Shown: piece after piece, positions 32,431 through 44,451 of the stretch
Layout: every line of letters starts with the position of its first letter
Position numbering within the stretch: the stretch's first letter is position 1
Source of the DNA: Gadus chalcogrammus
Taxonomy: Eukaryota; Chordata; Actinopteri; Gadiformes; Gadidae
Assembly (NCBI RefSeq): GCF_026213295.1
Contig: NC_079414.1
Coordinates: 16,768,897-16,832,896, forward strand
Direction of reading: 5' to 3'
DNA: 64,000 nt
Notes under the pieces: generated by a model
What the model was told of the DNA's origin: nothing
What the model saw: the letters and a program-made list of their open reading frames with translations, nothing else
Databases searched by the model: none
Translations under genes and position numbers: made by a program

Positions 32431-33583
32431 GTACAAGACAGAAAGCTCCCTGTGTGTGGTTGTGTTTAGGTGTGCGTGTGTGTGCGTGCGTGTGTGTCTG
32501 TGCAAATGCACACATATCAATTTTAATTGAGTGGGTTTTCATTGCTGCTACACAAGTGTACATATTCATTAATGTCCTGTGTGTATTTCCATCCTCTGTA
32601 CTATATTATTCTCTGTTAAAGAAGTGGCGCCAACTTATCGTATGGCCAACTCCACTGAAACAACCACTTGCTATACATCCATTGTGTGATAGTGTGTGAT
32701 GGTGTGTGGCAGCGTGCACCGACTATCACAAAATACCTTCAGATGAGAGTTTTGTGGACCAAATAATTGTCTGCCATTCAGCCACCCCCTCCTAAGGCCC
32801 CTCGCTGACACCCTCTCACTCACTCCCTCCCCCTTTCCCGTCACCTAATGCCGCTGGGAGGGCCGTGTCTTATCAAGCGAGGGCCTCAAGGGCCCCTCTT
32901 CCAGGCTGTCTCATCCTTTTGGTGTCGTACAGCAGATTGATCAGAGAACTCGCACACTGGCAGGTGGGGCTTTGGTGCTTTCGGCCGACCGGAAATCGTC
33001 AACACGATGTCTTTGAGGCGAGCATCTGTTAGCCTACTGTTAGCTTGCATTAGTTGAGTTTAATAATTCTAGGGGAAGTTAATTATGGAAAATAAAATAA
33101 CAATAAAAGAGTAGCACACACAGAGTAACACGGCTCTTCAACCTAAGCTGTTGCGGAAAAACGCTGTAAACATTTGTTACTACATATGAGAAAATAAGAG
33201 AAACCAGTTAAAGTATATAAGAATTAAAAGGCTGACCCGAATTGTGCAACATTGATCAGAAACACTTTATCAATGGAGTCATAAGGAATAAATTGTTCAT
33301 ATTTAATCCTAGACATGTTCATAAATCATCTAAATGTTCTTAAATGGTGATCCACTGGACACATAGTAAATTGGATTAGTAGGAACCAAAACTAGTTTGA
33401 ACCAAAATGGCTCCTAACGCATGTTCTCATTATTTTTTCCTACTGATGTGCGCAGCACTTCTCCTCCGATGCCTTTCTTCAAGTTGATGAGCTGATGTCC
33501 TTTCATGGATATCATCGAAAGTCACTCAAAATCATAGAGACAAGTATACAAAGTAGTAAATACTTAACATGACAGACACTCAC

Positions 33584-33628
33584 CGATGTTGAACTCCACA
33601 CGGGGGAACTTGGGACTGAACAGCACTC
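33584..33628 (-). CDS. inpp4b: inpp4b coding exon 2 (45 nt, start of C2 domain)
   Basis: On the minus strand the 45 bases between acceptor CTGAAG| and donor ATCG|GTGAGT read GVLFSPKFPRVEFNI in phase 1-1. The motif PRVEFNI-A-CRDL, completed in the next exon, aligns with the INPP4B segment PQLEFIL-D-CKDL, and INPP4A has ILEFSLACSEL here. This is the first beta strand of the N-terminal C2 domain. The exon is a multiple of three with equal phases, so skipping it would keep the frame but remove the first C2 strand. A (TC)n run of about 85 nt lies 60-145 nt upstream in the sense direction (33689-33774). The short length is the main reason for doubt; the fit of sequence and phases on both sides is the main support. 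Confidence 0.75.
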
Positions 33629-33683
33629 CTTCAGACACAGATAGAGATGGATGAGAGAGAGTGGTGGTTGTGTTGGCGGTTGT

Positions 33684-33688
<5 letters not shown>

Positions 33689-33774
<86 letters not shown>
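33689..33774. repeat. (GA)n run upstream of exon 2 acceptor
   Basis: A pure run of about 43 GA units. In the sense direction it is (CU)n, ending about 60 nt before the acceptor of the 45-nt exon. Confidence 0.98.
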
Positions 33775-33776
<2 letters not shown>

Positions 33777-35022
33777 AGGGGAAAGAACACAAACAATGTT
33801 ACAAATAATAACAAATTACCCAGCTATAACTTGCTTTGACATTTTATGGAACCCTTTGGAAGACGGTTCAAAAAGGTGAAGCTATGGCACGGAGCATGCA
33901 GACGAGACAATGTGTTAAAATGCAGGCATAAATCCTCTGTGGAGATAGCATCTTAATAGCAGTAGGTGTGCGTCAGAGGGCTCCCAAAACGTCACAGTGA
34001 TTGATGGAGCTGCTTCACTTTAGATTATGCAAATATCCAGCACCCAGACCCTTTTGTCCGAATGCACCGTATGTCAGAACAAGACGTGGTATGTATCCAT
34101 CGCTTTGCCCCCCCCAGCGCTTATGCTTTGGCGATTAGCCGGGAACTGTCTCTGGTTTGCCGTATTCCATAATAACGCCATCCGTCCCGCATTACCATAC
34201 ACCACAGGCATGGAGCATATATATATTACACACACAAACACACACGGGCATAAGCTACATGCAGATGAAAAACGCTTAGCCACACACAGCCACCTGCGCA
34301 GAGATTGGCCCCACACCTGGCGTTGGTCACTTATCTCTGTCTCTGTCAGCCGGGGTGCTGGCAGTACACAATCAGTCTCTACAAGGCTCATCAGCCTCCC
34401 TAATGGGCCATGGATGCTGGATGGTCGCTGGCGTATGGTGTCTCCTTGTGGCATTAGGTATACGTGTCACTTAAAATCCCCCGATCCTTCATAGGGATCC
34501 TTTATATGGATGAGGACGCAGTGATGTTGAATATGTTAGCGGTGAGGTCTCACCGCTTTGGCCTAAGTTTTTTTAGGAAAGAAAAGGTCGCACACAGGAT
34601 TTGTTCAAAGGTCCAACTGCCAAGTGCTTGGTCAGTTGGGTTGAACTTTCCGATTAGGGCAGAAGAAAACTATCAAAGGACAATCTGTCTGCTTTTAACA
34701 TCTGTATATTTCGGATTAAATACAATGCAACACAGAGATCCCAGAGATCATTAGGCATTCAAATGATGAATGACGAAGATAACATGGATTCTCCCAGACA
34801 GGATTTCTCTTTCTTTCCAAGCCATTCCTTTTTACTAATGAAAATACAGATTGTTGACCTCAAAAATATTTTCTTACATTTCCCTCCCTCTTGGTCACTA
34901 AGGTGAAAACACTGCTTGGGGTTGCCTGAGAATCGTAGTTGTTTCCTTGCTTGTTGAGTGTGCTAGGCTGGAGATCAGTGTATTGCATTCATCTAGTGAA
35001 GTCAAAATTCAAGTATGGATGA
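33775..35022. other. Intron 1, unannotated
   Basis: Unique sequence. Open frames of 155 codons (plus) and 126 codons (minus) overlap at 34027-34494, but neither has a recognisable domain. Confidence 0.45.
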
Positions 35023-35030
35023 GTCTGTGG

Positions 35031-36137
35031 TAGGGGTGTAACGGTACACAAAAATCTCGGTTCGGTACGTACCTCGGTTTTGAGGTCACGGTTCGGTTCA
35101 TTTTCGGTACAGTAAAAAATCAAAATGCTAAATATAAATGTGCTTCATAACATGTGCTTCATGTTGTTCATAACACACTTTTGTGCTTTTTACAATAGGA
35201 ACATTAGACAATACAAAGCTAGAATTCTGCTCAAAAATATAAAGATTCTGAAATGTAGAAATACAAATAAATAACATTGGCTCAGACTGTTTTTTTAAAA
35301 AACAATCTTTTCTCAATCTAATGTGCAACAATGAACAATTGCAACACTAAACAGTTTCAAGTTGTTGCTCAGATTAATTTTTACTCTCCCCCCCCCCCCC
35401 CCCCCCAAATCTTTAGCCCTGATGACTTTCACTCAATCTTTATGTTTTTTGCCAGAAAAATCTCCTTATCCACATTATCTGCAGGATAATAATACCCAAA
35501 ATTTGAGTGTATTGTACATACGATGTACCCTACATGTTACTCCCGTATACCACAATGCAATGCGGTCGTGTTTTTCCGGAGGAGAAGAAGAAGCTGAATA
35601 ACTTTCGTTCAGAAATGTCAACAATTTATTTGGGATTTAACACAGATGTGGGCGCATCTGTCTGCGTGAATGTTAAATAGAATATTTAACATTAAAAATT
35701 ATTTTAAAAAAAACTTGAACAAGGAAATGTAACATTCAACATCAATACAACCTCCAGCTTTCCTCGTGAGTGCCCGGTTTGTTTACAAGATGTGGGCGCA
35801 TCTGTCTGCGTCACACAAATACCCAGCGCATTTACTGACGCAAATGATGTTTAGAAATGTTCAGCGTAGTGTCCGAATTCTCGTTTGTTCGTTCCCGAAA
35901 TAGTGCACTATGTCATGAACACTATATATGGAATTGTGATTGAGTGAGTTAATAGGGAACGATTTCGAACACAGCTACGGTGTGCGCAACTGTCCATGAA
36001 CGGCCGCAGCATGTTCCACACATGCGGTCCTCTACTTAAAATGTCCGTATGGAAACTCGTTCGGTACGCCTCCGCACCGAACCGAGCACCCCGTACCGAA
36101 ACGGTTCAATACAAATACATGTACCGTTACACCCCTA
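35031..36137. mobile_element. hAT-like non-autonomous DNA transposon, 1107 bp, with 8-bp TSD
   Basis: The element opens with TAGGGGTGTAACGGTAC and closes with the exact reverse complement. Both ends are flanked by the 8-bp duplication GTCTGTGG (35023-35030 and 36138-36145), the hallmark of hAT insertions. The terminal text, rich in CGGTTCGGTAC-type repeats, is a common fish hAT family. There is no transposase frame. Inside are a poly-C run (35391-35406), a 23-bp direct repeat at 35645-35667 and 35789-35811, and a 9-bp-arm hairpin near 35671. The unmutated ends and duplication suggest a fairly recent insertion. Confidence 0.93.
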
Positions 36138-36145
36138 GTCTGTGG

Positions 36146-38292
36146 GTCCTGCCTGGTTCAGGTCCTATCTTGTCATAATTCTTTTGAATAAAAGCGTGAT
36201 CACAGCAGTCTTACTGGCAAAGTGTTCTGGGCAAGTAAATAGAGACTAGCTAGATCTGAATGTCGATAAGCACATAAGCAGAAATATGTTAAAATTCCAC
36301 TTTTATTAAGTCTGTTTTAACTTTTATACATGTTGATCTGGTAGTTGGGCAGCTTCAGTAGAAAAACAAAACAAGTCTCAAAACATGAAAGTTAGAGGAA
36401 AGTTTATGTCTCCTACCTCTACCAAGCGAGAGAACATCAAGCTCTGTGGTGTTTCCTACCTCTACCAAGTGAGAGAACATAGGCTATATGTCTACCTCTT
36501 ATAAGTAAGAGTCACTTTATAGAAACAGGCAGTTTTATTAGAACACTCCGCACACTCTGCAAGGTGAAGGTTTGGCTTCCCCAGGAGGGGCTCTCATTTA
36601 TCTCTTCTCCTATTGGGTTCTTGAATGACTGCGTTGGAGCTTTTGATGCCATTTATTTTAATAGCTTACACACAGTAATCATTTAGTATTACTTATTGTC
36701 AACCTCTATTACCGCAGCGGTTTAGTGTGCGTCTGTTTGAGCTGCCCCCTATTATTTGTCTGTGTTCTATCTTGATGGTTATAATGAATTTGGTTTGCTA
36801 ATTTAATACTGCTATATATTGTATTGCAGTGCACCGTATTTTCTGTGACTACCGCTGTGATCGGGGACAATAAAAGATTGACTCTAACCTACCTTAATCT
36901 CACAAGCAAAATGGGACGCGGGGCTGGAAACAGTTCCTTTAAGGATGGTTTATAGGGCGTGGGTCAAGTGTACAGGGCATAGGTTGGATGTGTTTTTGTT
37001 AGCTCAGCAAGAGCGGGCAGGCAAGGTTGAACGGAAGCTGTGTTAGCTTTCTTCACCAGGGGCACACGATGTCTCAGTGTGATGTGTGGGTCTGATAATA
37101 CTTTCAATAGCCGAATTACCGGTAGTCTCAGATCTCGTTTGTTTTGCAAAGGATTCAATGAACATTTTGGCAGAAAAGAAAGAGCTAAATGTAATGGTCT
37201 CAGAAAGGACTTTCGGGGATGTACACATTCCAAAACAAAATAAGATATTTACTTTGGTTTTGCAAACAACCGATTGGCTTGACCAAAGGAACCAGGTATT
37301 GCTAGTTAAATTATTTATTCATCATATATTTATCATATCATATATTTTTAGCAATAAACAGAGCCAAGGATGAACATTTGTGATTTGAGGGATCACATTG
37401 ATCGTTAGAGACCATATATCTGTGTTTGCAGGACACATGTTGCTAATTTGAGAGCACCAATTAGCAATTTGGATACTGACCAATTTAAATATAAAATCAT
37501 GCATGACAGAATAAATTATAACAGAGCCTATGTAAATGTGCAACATAGTCTCATTGATCATCATCATCATCATCATCATCATCAAATAGGGACTCCCAGG
37601 CAAAATAAATGGCATCATTAGTTGACAGGTACATTTTGATGTGTTTACTATTTAGCGATTTAGCAGATGCTTTTATCCAAAGTAACTTGCGTTGTTCTCA
37701 ACATATAAACACAATCTTGTCATACTTAACTATGCTGTGAATAGTAGCCATAAAGTTGTAGACAGCTGAAGAACCATATAAATGATGGGAGATAGCCGCA
37801 TATTTTCACATTCCAAAATGGACTAAATCCAAATTCGGAAAATAATGATGTGCAGCGTTTTGCAGAAGTGGCAAAGTTTGACATCGACCTCATGAGGCCG
37901 TGCTAAAATATCTGCTTAACAAGAATGCTTTACAAAGAAAATCTGCAATAAAAAAATATACATGTGCTGTACCTTCTGAGAATTATTTACCTCTTTTCAT
38001 ACATTTTAATTTCAGTCCAAATGCTAAATTGAAAGAAATTCAAGGATAAACAAACAAACTAAATGATGCAAATCATTTGAAAGAGTCAAGACACTCTTGA
38101 GAGCCAATCATCTCGAAATCCCAACTGTATCTCAATGTGTGCACTACACACCAGCGGCGAAGCTATGCAATTTTCATGCAATCTTCTGAGGTCTATAAAC
38201 AGGTGCTGCATAGGCCCTGGATACATAGACGCATGGAATCTGTTTACAGACATGATGAAATGAGCATGCAGTCACACACACACAGGACACTC

Positions 38293-38350
<58 letters not shown>

Positions 38351-41064
38351 CTTATTCCACACATGGACGGTGGCCTGTTTTCACTTTCATCTCATCATCA
38401 TCTCATCGTCATCGTCATTGACATCATCATCATCATCATCGTGTGCCTCCGGGGGTATATCGCCTCATGTCAGAGCCACTAAAGCTTCCCGTGAGTGTGA
38501 TGAAACTATAACAAGGCTGGATATCACATTTGGTGGGAGCTACAGAGAGCCCTTCAGCAAAGTGGGATCAGGCGGAGGCAGCTGTTTGCGTCCTGTTTGT
38601 AGTGCGAGCGTTATCATGAGGGACTGTCACTTGTCACCAACGCAGCCCTCTTACCTCTATCCATCTCCATATGTGACATCTAGAGCAACATCATCTGGAG
38701 CGAGGGGTTGAGCATGAAACACATGCATAATAATAGGACGCAGGACGGATGGAAGAAGGAGGAGGGTTAGATGGTGAAGATGATGGTAATGAGGATGATG
38801 ATGATGATGGAGAAGGATAAAGGGAAGAAGAAAAGAAAATGATGAATAATGGAGATAAACAAACAAAGTGCAAATAGTCTAAAGATGTCCTGGTTATGAC
38901 ATCAACAAGTAGAAGGCCTGGAGTGTAAATAGTGTGAACATGAACCTCACTATGTCATTCGCTGTTTTTATTATCTCTGTTCAGGCTTGTGGAGTCTGCA
39001 GGAAGCTGTGCCAGCTGCCACAACCCAGCCCATGAGCAATGATGGAAAAAAGTAGGGAGTGTGTTGCCCAACTCGGCAACACACCACCTGTGACATAAGC
39101 ACAATCAGGGCATTTCTCCCGGGTGTCTTAGATTTCAGCTAATGGATGGACCTGCGGACATATTAAACACTCGCTGTTTACCTAGCTACGGCCCAAAACC
39201 CAACCACATAAAGAATATATATATATATATATATATATATACACCTGCATGCCAAAGAAATGTGAAAAGACAAACAAATTAATAAGAAAAAAACGTTTCA
39301 CTACGAAGGACACGGCATGAAGCATGAGCAACCCTCCACCCTAATTATGATGTTTAGCCATTACAGCAGTGTGGGCGAACGACATGAACCACCACCTCCT
39401 CCACCACCACCCCAACCCACCCCCTTCATATCCATCCAGCTGTCGCCTGGCTGGTGACGCACTCGGGTCACCCACCTCCAGCACTGCGATGAGTGTTGGA
39501 GGGAGAAAGTGGCACAGGTGCAGTGTTTATAATCAATAACGGCTGGCATCATGAATATGGTAATATGAGCCCAGCCAGGGAGCAAGCCAGCCAGGGAGGC
39601 TGGGAGGCACTCGCTTGCTGGAGGCACTACCAGTCATAACCCCATGAGGGGACCCAAAGCAAATGAGGTGTGCGTTCCCGTGCTTTAGCGCAGTTTAATA
39701 TGGCTCTGCAAAATAAGAGCGTGGCCCATGCACGCCTCCGATAATATATCACCCCACTGTCTGTGCTGGTGGCAGGGGAGGGGGCTGCAGGTGGTCACAT
39801 AGGAATATGATGAGGGAAGAGGAGGGCAAGTAATTTATGAGCAGGAGGGGAAGATTAGGGCATTTCTCAGAGGGGACAAAGTTCATTAATTCTCAGGAGC
39901 CTTGGCGGTCTGCTGCTATGCAGACGGTCATTTAACCCTCTCCTGCCTTACCCAACCATGTGTTCATACACACAGGTTTGCACACACATATTCCAAGTCT
40001 GTACAAGGAGATTGCTGCAAATTCCCACCAGATGGAAGATAATGGCAGGAAAAGTTCACCACCTAGCATGACTGAGATACCCATTGCATCCAGTCTTAAC
40101 TGACCTGAAGATACCAATATGATTACCAAAACAAGAGCTTAGATACATACCCATGGCCATACAGAGTCAATGCAAAGCATTTTCCTCATCACTGCTGCAT
40201 ATCCTTCCATGAATAAATATTACATATAAAAATTCTAAGAGCCAGGGAATCCTCCCTGCTGTTTATCTTTAGAATAACATTTACCTTTAACTTCGGACAG
40301 ATACCATCAATAATTCATCGCTCTCTGGCCTAGTTCACTGTCCGTGGGGTTTCAGGTTTTTTCTACTTTCTTTTCTTTCAGTTGGTAGGGACTCCATCTA
40401 AACCAACCACCCCCTTTTCCTCTGTTAACCCCGGCTTTAGCTATTCCTTCTCATGGGTCCAGTAGGAATATGAGGGTCTTGGTGCCTCCATTTCAGGCCA
40501 CCATCCACGCCCCCCCAGCCCCCCCAGCCTATCCTCTAGGATAGGAGTTTCACTTTCAGTTCAGCTTGGAACCACCTGCGTTTCTTCAGCCAATGATGAT
40601 TCAATCAAACCTTCCCCCCTCACCGCCACCCTACCCCGACCAGCGTGTGCTAAAAACACCTCTAACTCGATTGATGCTAGCTGGGATGAGGCCTCCCATT
40701 AAGGTAAAGTGGTGCAGAATGGGAGAGTGAGTTATCGTGACACCGGCGCTGCCCTGGGAGAATGAGAGGGGACAGATGGTTTTGTTTGCTGGTGTTTAAT
40801 GAAGTGTTATGAATCATTAGGGTGTGTGTAGAAACAGGGCTCCCGTCGGTTCATACAGCCGGCAGGTTGGGATGTCCAGGGTTAAGGACGGGCGTTGTGA
40901 AGGTAAGGGGATGATTCAGCCATTTATTTTTTGCGATTAACCAGTGTCCGAAATCAACTTTTTGGCTCAGCTGCCCAGGTGAACTTGGTAGATGAACTTC
41001 CTTTTTGTGTCACATATACACTCGATACAGTACATTTCATTGCGATAATAGGTTTTTATGATGA
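36146..41064. other. Intron 1 middle: small repeats only
   Basis: Contains a 26-bp direct repeat (36412-36437 and 36455-36480, one mismatch), (CAT)n at 37558-37583, (CA)n at 38296-38348, CAT-rich DNA at 38392-38440, GAT-rich DNA at 38765-38820, (TA)n at 39216-39240 and the L2 tail at 37640-37705. No exon recognised. Confidence 0.6.
37640..37705 (-). mobile_element. L2-like LINE/SINE tail fragment, reversed
   Basis: The plus strand reads TTTAGCAGATGCTTTTATCC followed by AAAGTAACTTGCG, the reverse complement of the L2-like tail also seen at 43863-43905. Only about 65 bp are recognisable, so it is a short truncated copy. Confidence 0.65.
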
Positions 41065-41072
41065 ATACAAAC

Positions 41073-41522
41073 TAGTGCTGTCAAGTGATTGAAATATTTA
41101 ATTGCGATTCACTGCATTAATGTCATAGTTAACTCGCGATTAATCACACATTTTTTTCTATTCTAAATATCCCTTGATTTCGTGCTGTCAGCCTTTTAGT
41201 GAGATCAGAGAGTGTTGAGACGGACAGTAATAAAATATATTTGTTAAGATGGATATAAGAAGAGGATATATGAATTCAACCCGGTCCACTTGACATCGGG
41301 TGCATGACAGTGGTAGAACTACCGTAAAACTTCAATAGCCCAGGCTTTTATTTGTTTCAATCACTGAACTTTCGAACAAAACTCTTGCTCAGCAAAAATC
41401 GGAAATACTACGCCATTTATTATTTAAACCAGTATGAATATTTCTACCGTACGTAGGCCTATACACATTACCAGGCTATCGAATAACGCCTTCACACACA
41501 CACACACACACTCACACTCACA

Positions 41523-41607
<85 letters not shown>

Positions 41608-42209
41608 GGTGGCGGAGTGGTAATCGGGAGAGTCGGGAGAATTCCCGATGGGCGGATAACGTTTCGGGCTGATTACTGCGGGATTACAATATTGCGTTTA
41701 TAAAATTTCCTTGCAGCGCCGTCCGGCAGCCTAAGCTGTGCGCCCGCAACCTCTCACTCACTCAACAAAACAGCAGCAACAACTGTCAACGTCGCAACCA
41801 AGTCGATTTTGTCTAGAGGGGAGTAACTGAGCGGCCTCTCCCGAAGTGGTACAGTCCAAGTGGGCCTTGAACTGCGATTGGTCAGAAAGACGTAACAGCT
41901 AATGACAACATTGAACTCTCGTGCAGGCTCGAACAGTGACACACAAACACACACACACTTTTAAGGAGTTTTTCACCCGCTCCGTATCCTTGCTTGCCCC
42001 AACAAATTTGTGCGGCCTGCTTGTTGTTTCGTTTCCAGTGTAGCTAGATCCAGTATGGTGTTGTAGTTTTTAGTTGTTGCTAGACAACAGGTGAAAAAAC
42101 TACAACGTTTGCCAAGCCAAAAGAGCGTTAATCGCGCTATAAACGAATTAACGCTGTTAAAATTGGTTTGCGTTAACGCCGTTAATAACGTGTTAAACTG
42201 ACGGCACTA
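41073..42209. mobile_element. hAT-like non-autonomous DNA transposon, 1137 bp, with internal (CA)n
   Basis: The 5' end TAGTGCTGTCA and the 3' end TGACGGCACTA are inverted repeats with one mismatch. The 8-bp sequence ATACAAAC flanks both sides (41065-41072, 42210-42217). Subterminal ATTAATCGCG and GTTAACGC motifs are typical of a widespread vertebrate hAT family. No transposase frame is present. A (CA)n array (41526-41604, preceded by a shorter interrupted CA stretch) sits in the interior, so the microsatellite expanded inside or was carried by the transposon. Confidence 0.92.
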
Positions 42210-42552
42210 ATACAAACATATAAAAGAGGCTGTAAAATTTGCGCTACTTTATTTGGTGGAAAGGTTAGACGACAATAAATTCATTACAGAATTGATATTT
42301 ATTTCATGGCTTGACTGCAAGTCTTTTAAATGTTAATTTTTCGATAAGAATTTAGTTTACACACTAAAGTGTTGGTTAATGCTTCATTTACAAGTCATTT
42401 AGTCTTGTAGAGGCTATTTTAACAATGGTAAGTGTACGCCCACCAATTTATTTATTTACCTTATATTTCGGTCCCCCCTCTATGTCCCACAATAGTATTC
42501 TCTCATTTAAAATGTATTTGAATGTTGATGTCGGATTCTGCATATCCATACA

Positions 42553-42813
42553 TTGCCTGTTAATGTAGAAACAAAGTTATTTGCAGTCTCTTCGATCTTG
42601 CAAAGCTTGAGCACTCCGCTCAACTACCTCAGCAGCACACATGGAGCCGGCATCACAAGAACAAGAAAAGGTCTCACAAAAAAGTCACAACTCTTCTCTG
42701 TTTCAGCACGGCAATGGTGGAATGAGCAACCTGTCGATGTCAGGACTGCAAAGTCGCTCACAAGCTTCCTCAAGAGACTAAAGACTCACTTGTTCAGAGT
42801 TCACCTGGCAGTC
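42553..42813 (+). pseudogene. LINE reverse-transcriptase C-terminal fragment
   Basis: The open frame ends in SQLFSVSARQWWNEQPVDVR, then TAKSLTSFLKRLKTHLFRVH. This matches the conserved C-terminal tail of L2/CR1/Rex-type fish LINE polyproteins, of the form APRLWNxLPxxLRxAxSLxxFKxxLKTHLF. Only the last 80 or so residues of a protein of about a thousand remain. The frame is interrupted by the nested TIR element, and the LINE 3' tail resumes after it. Confidence 0.85.
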
Positions 42814-43585
42814 GGTTGCACCAGCAGAACGTAAAGCCGATCGTAAGTTCGGGTGTAAAGTCCGCCGTAACCCTACGCTCGACGTAGCTAATGTCAAACT
42901 AAAGGTGTTCTAAATTTTGGTTGCACCACCATAACTTAAGTTGTAACGTTACTGGTAGTGCGTAAATTGTACTAGTGTCGCTTTTAATGACGTTTAGATA
43001 ATTTCAACCCAATCATTGACAGGTAACAATGTAAACAGGAAATACCGGCAAATTTCCACCTTATCCGAGTGAAGACGCGTTAGCACCCAAATGAGAGGGC
43101 AAACAAAACAGTTTCAGTCATTTATTGTCTCAAATTTGCTTGGACGGTATAGGCGTGAGGTTAAGCTATTTGATGGCGGATTTTATAATAAATAAATATA
43201 ATATTCCGCCCGGCAAAACCGAAATCGCGCATATAATTCAACATCATCATAATAAAGAAATGGATCGATACGGTCACGGACAATCCGTTCCCGGCGCAAA
43301 CCGCATTGAAACTCCTCTTCCCATTGCTCATAACGAATAGCCATCTTTACCCTGCATTAGTGTTGAAATCTTTTTACGTTTTTTTCTTTTAACGGTTCTT
43401 TATCGTTAGTATGGAACTTACACCAGCTAGAGGGGAGGTGTAAAAGATAAGTTATAACTTAGTGTTACGTTGAAACTATCTGCTTGGTGCAACTGCTATT
43501 TTTTTAGTAGAGTGTAAAGTCGAACGTTTGGGTGATTTACGTTCGACGTAGCCTAAGTGGGACCTTACGTTCTCCTGGTGCAACC
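42814..43585. mobile_element. TIR element (772 bp) nested in a LINE fragment
   Basis: It begins GGTTGCACCAGCAGAACGTAA and ends with the reverse complement of GGTTGCACCAGGAGAACGTAA, a 20/21 match. It splits a LINE-like 3' region (42553-42813 and 43586-43905). A target duplication is not clear (CAGTC before, AGCTG after). Class assignment is uncertain; the ends resemble PIF/Harbinger-type fish elements. Both ends carry scattered TACG/CGTA motifs. A 71-codon frame at 43125-43340 is of unknown nature. Confidence 0.75.
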
Positions 43586-43905
43586 AGCTGCTGGACTCTA
43601 AAAGCCTCCCTCATTACCCCCCATCACCCTTTCTCCCCCTATACTGTCCTAAAAACACCCCTCGTACGCACTTAATGTATTTTGGATGTCCTGGCACTTA
43701 AAAATAGTACTTACGTGAAGCATCTTATCCTAGCTATCTTTGTTTTATGCAGGGAATGGGTCAACCTGGCAATTGTAAGTGCTTGGCATTTGTTTTATGA
43801 ACATCCTTAAGGTACCAACAGCTATATTTTTTTGTTTCTCTTTCTTCTGAGAAATGTAATTATTGTAAGATAAAAGCATCTGCCAAATGGCCTAAATGTA
43901 AAGCT
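43586..43905 (+). mobile_element. LINE 3' untranslated tail (continuation after nested insertion)
   Basis: Sequence resumes with CAGCTGCTGGACTCTAAAAG and ends at 43863-43905 with TGTAAGATAAAAGCATCTGC followed by CAAATGGCCTAAATGTAAA. This is the well-known tail of teleost L2-like LINEs, shared by their SINEs (GGATAAAAGCGTCTGCTAAATG form). Together with 42553-42813 it shows one LINE 3' end split by a later insertion. Confidence 0.75.
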
Positions 43906-44402
43906 AGATGTAGGGCTTTAGGTACAAGGTTAACTAATTAATCCGTAAAGTAAAACGGATATCTTGTCCTAATCTGCCGTTTAGCCGACAGCCGGGGTTT
44001 ATGAAGAACTCTGATATAGCACATTTAACAGACCCGATATTTTTTGGATCACTATCAATGATTAGTATTGTCAACGAAGGGGACGTGCAACAAATTTGGG
44101 ATGCTTGCACCATGAGTGGAGGAGGATGATCGTCGCGCAACGGCAGCCGGAGTTTGTGCTGTTCGGACTGGAAGTCGGTCGAAGATACTGCGTTTTGGTT
44201 GTGGCCGATCCGCAACGTTAAGGGTAAGAATTGATGGTAGGTTCCCTCCCTTACAAGAAATGTACTTGACGAGTATGAACGGCATTTCGCTTCCTCTTTT
44301 CCTTTGGCTTAACTAAAAGTTTGCCACGCCTTTGACAGCTTTGTGCGCCCCCAGTCGCCAAAAAGTTACCTTACTTTTGGAGACCTGCTTACGCAGTTTC
44401 TA

Positions 44403-44451
44403 TATCTGTACTAACTATGACAACTCTGAGTTGTCATCGTTAGTACAGATA
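44403..44451. repeat. 23-bp inverted repeat with 3-nt loop, one mismatch
   Basis: The arm 44403-44425 (TATCTGTACTAACTATGACA plus ACT) pairs with 44429-44451 around CTG with a single mismatch. It lies in a 43906-45410 stretch that is otherwise unassigned but may be transposon-derived. Confidence 0.95.

Noticed and set aside
34027..34494. Overlapping 155- and 126-codon frames as genes
   Set aside because: No domain, no splice-bounded exon structure and opposite-strand overlap; likely chance open frames.
43586..43600. Clear target duplication for the 42814-43585 element
   Set aside because: The bases before and after the element do not match convincingly at 2, 3 or 8 bp.
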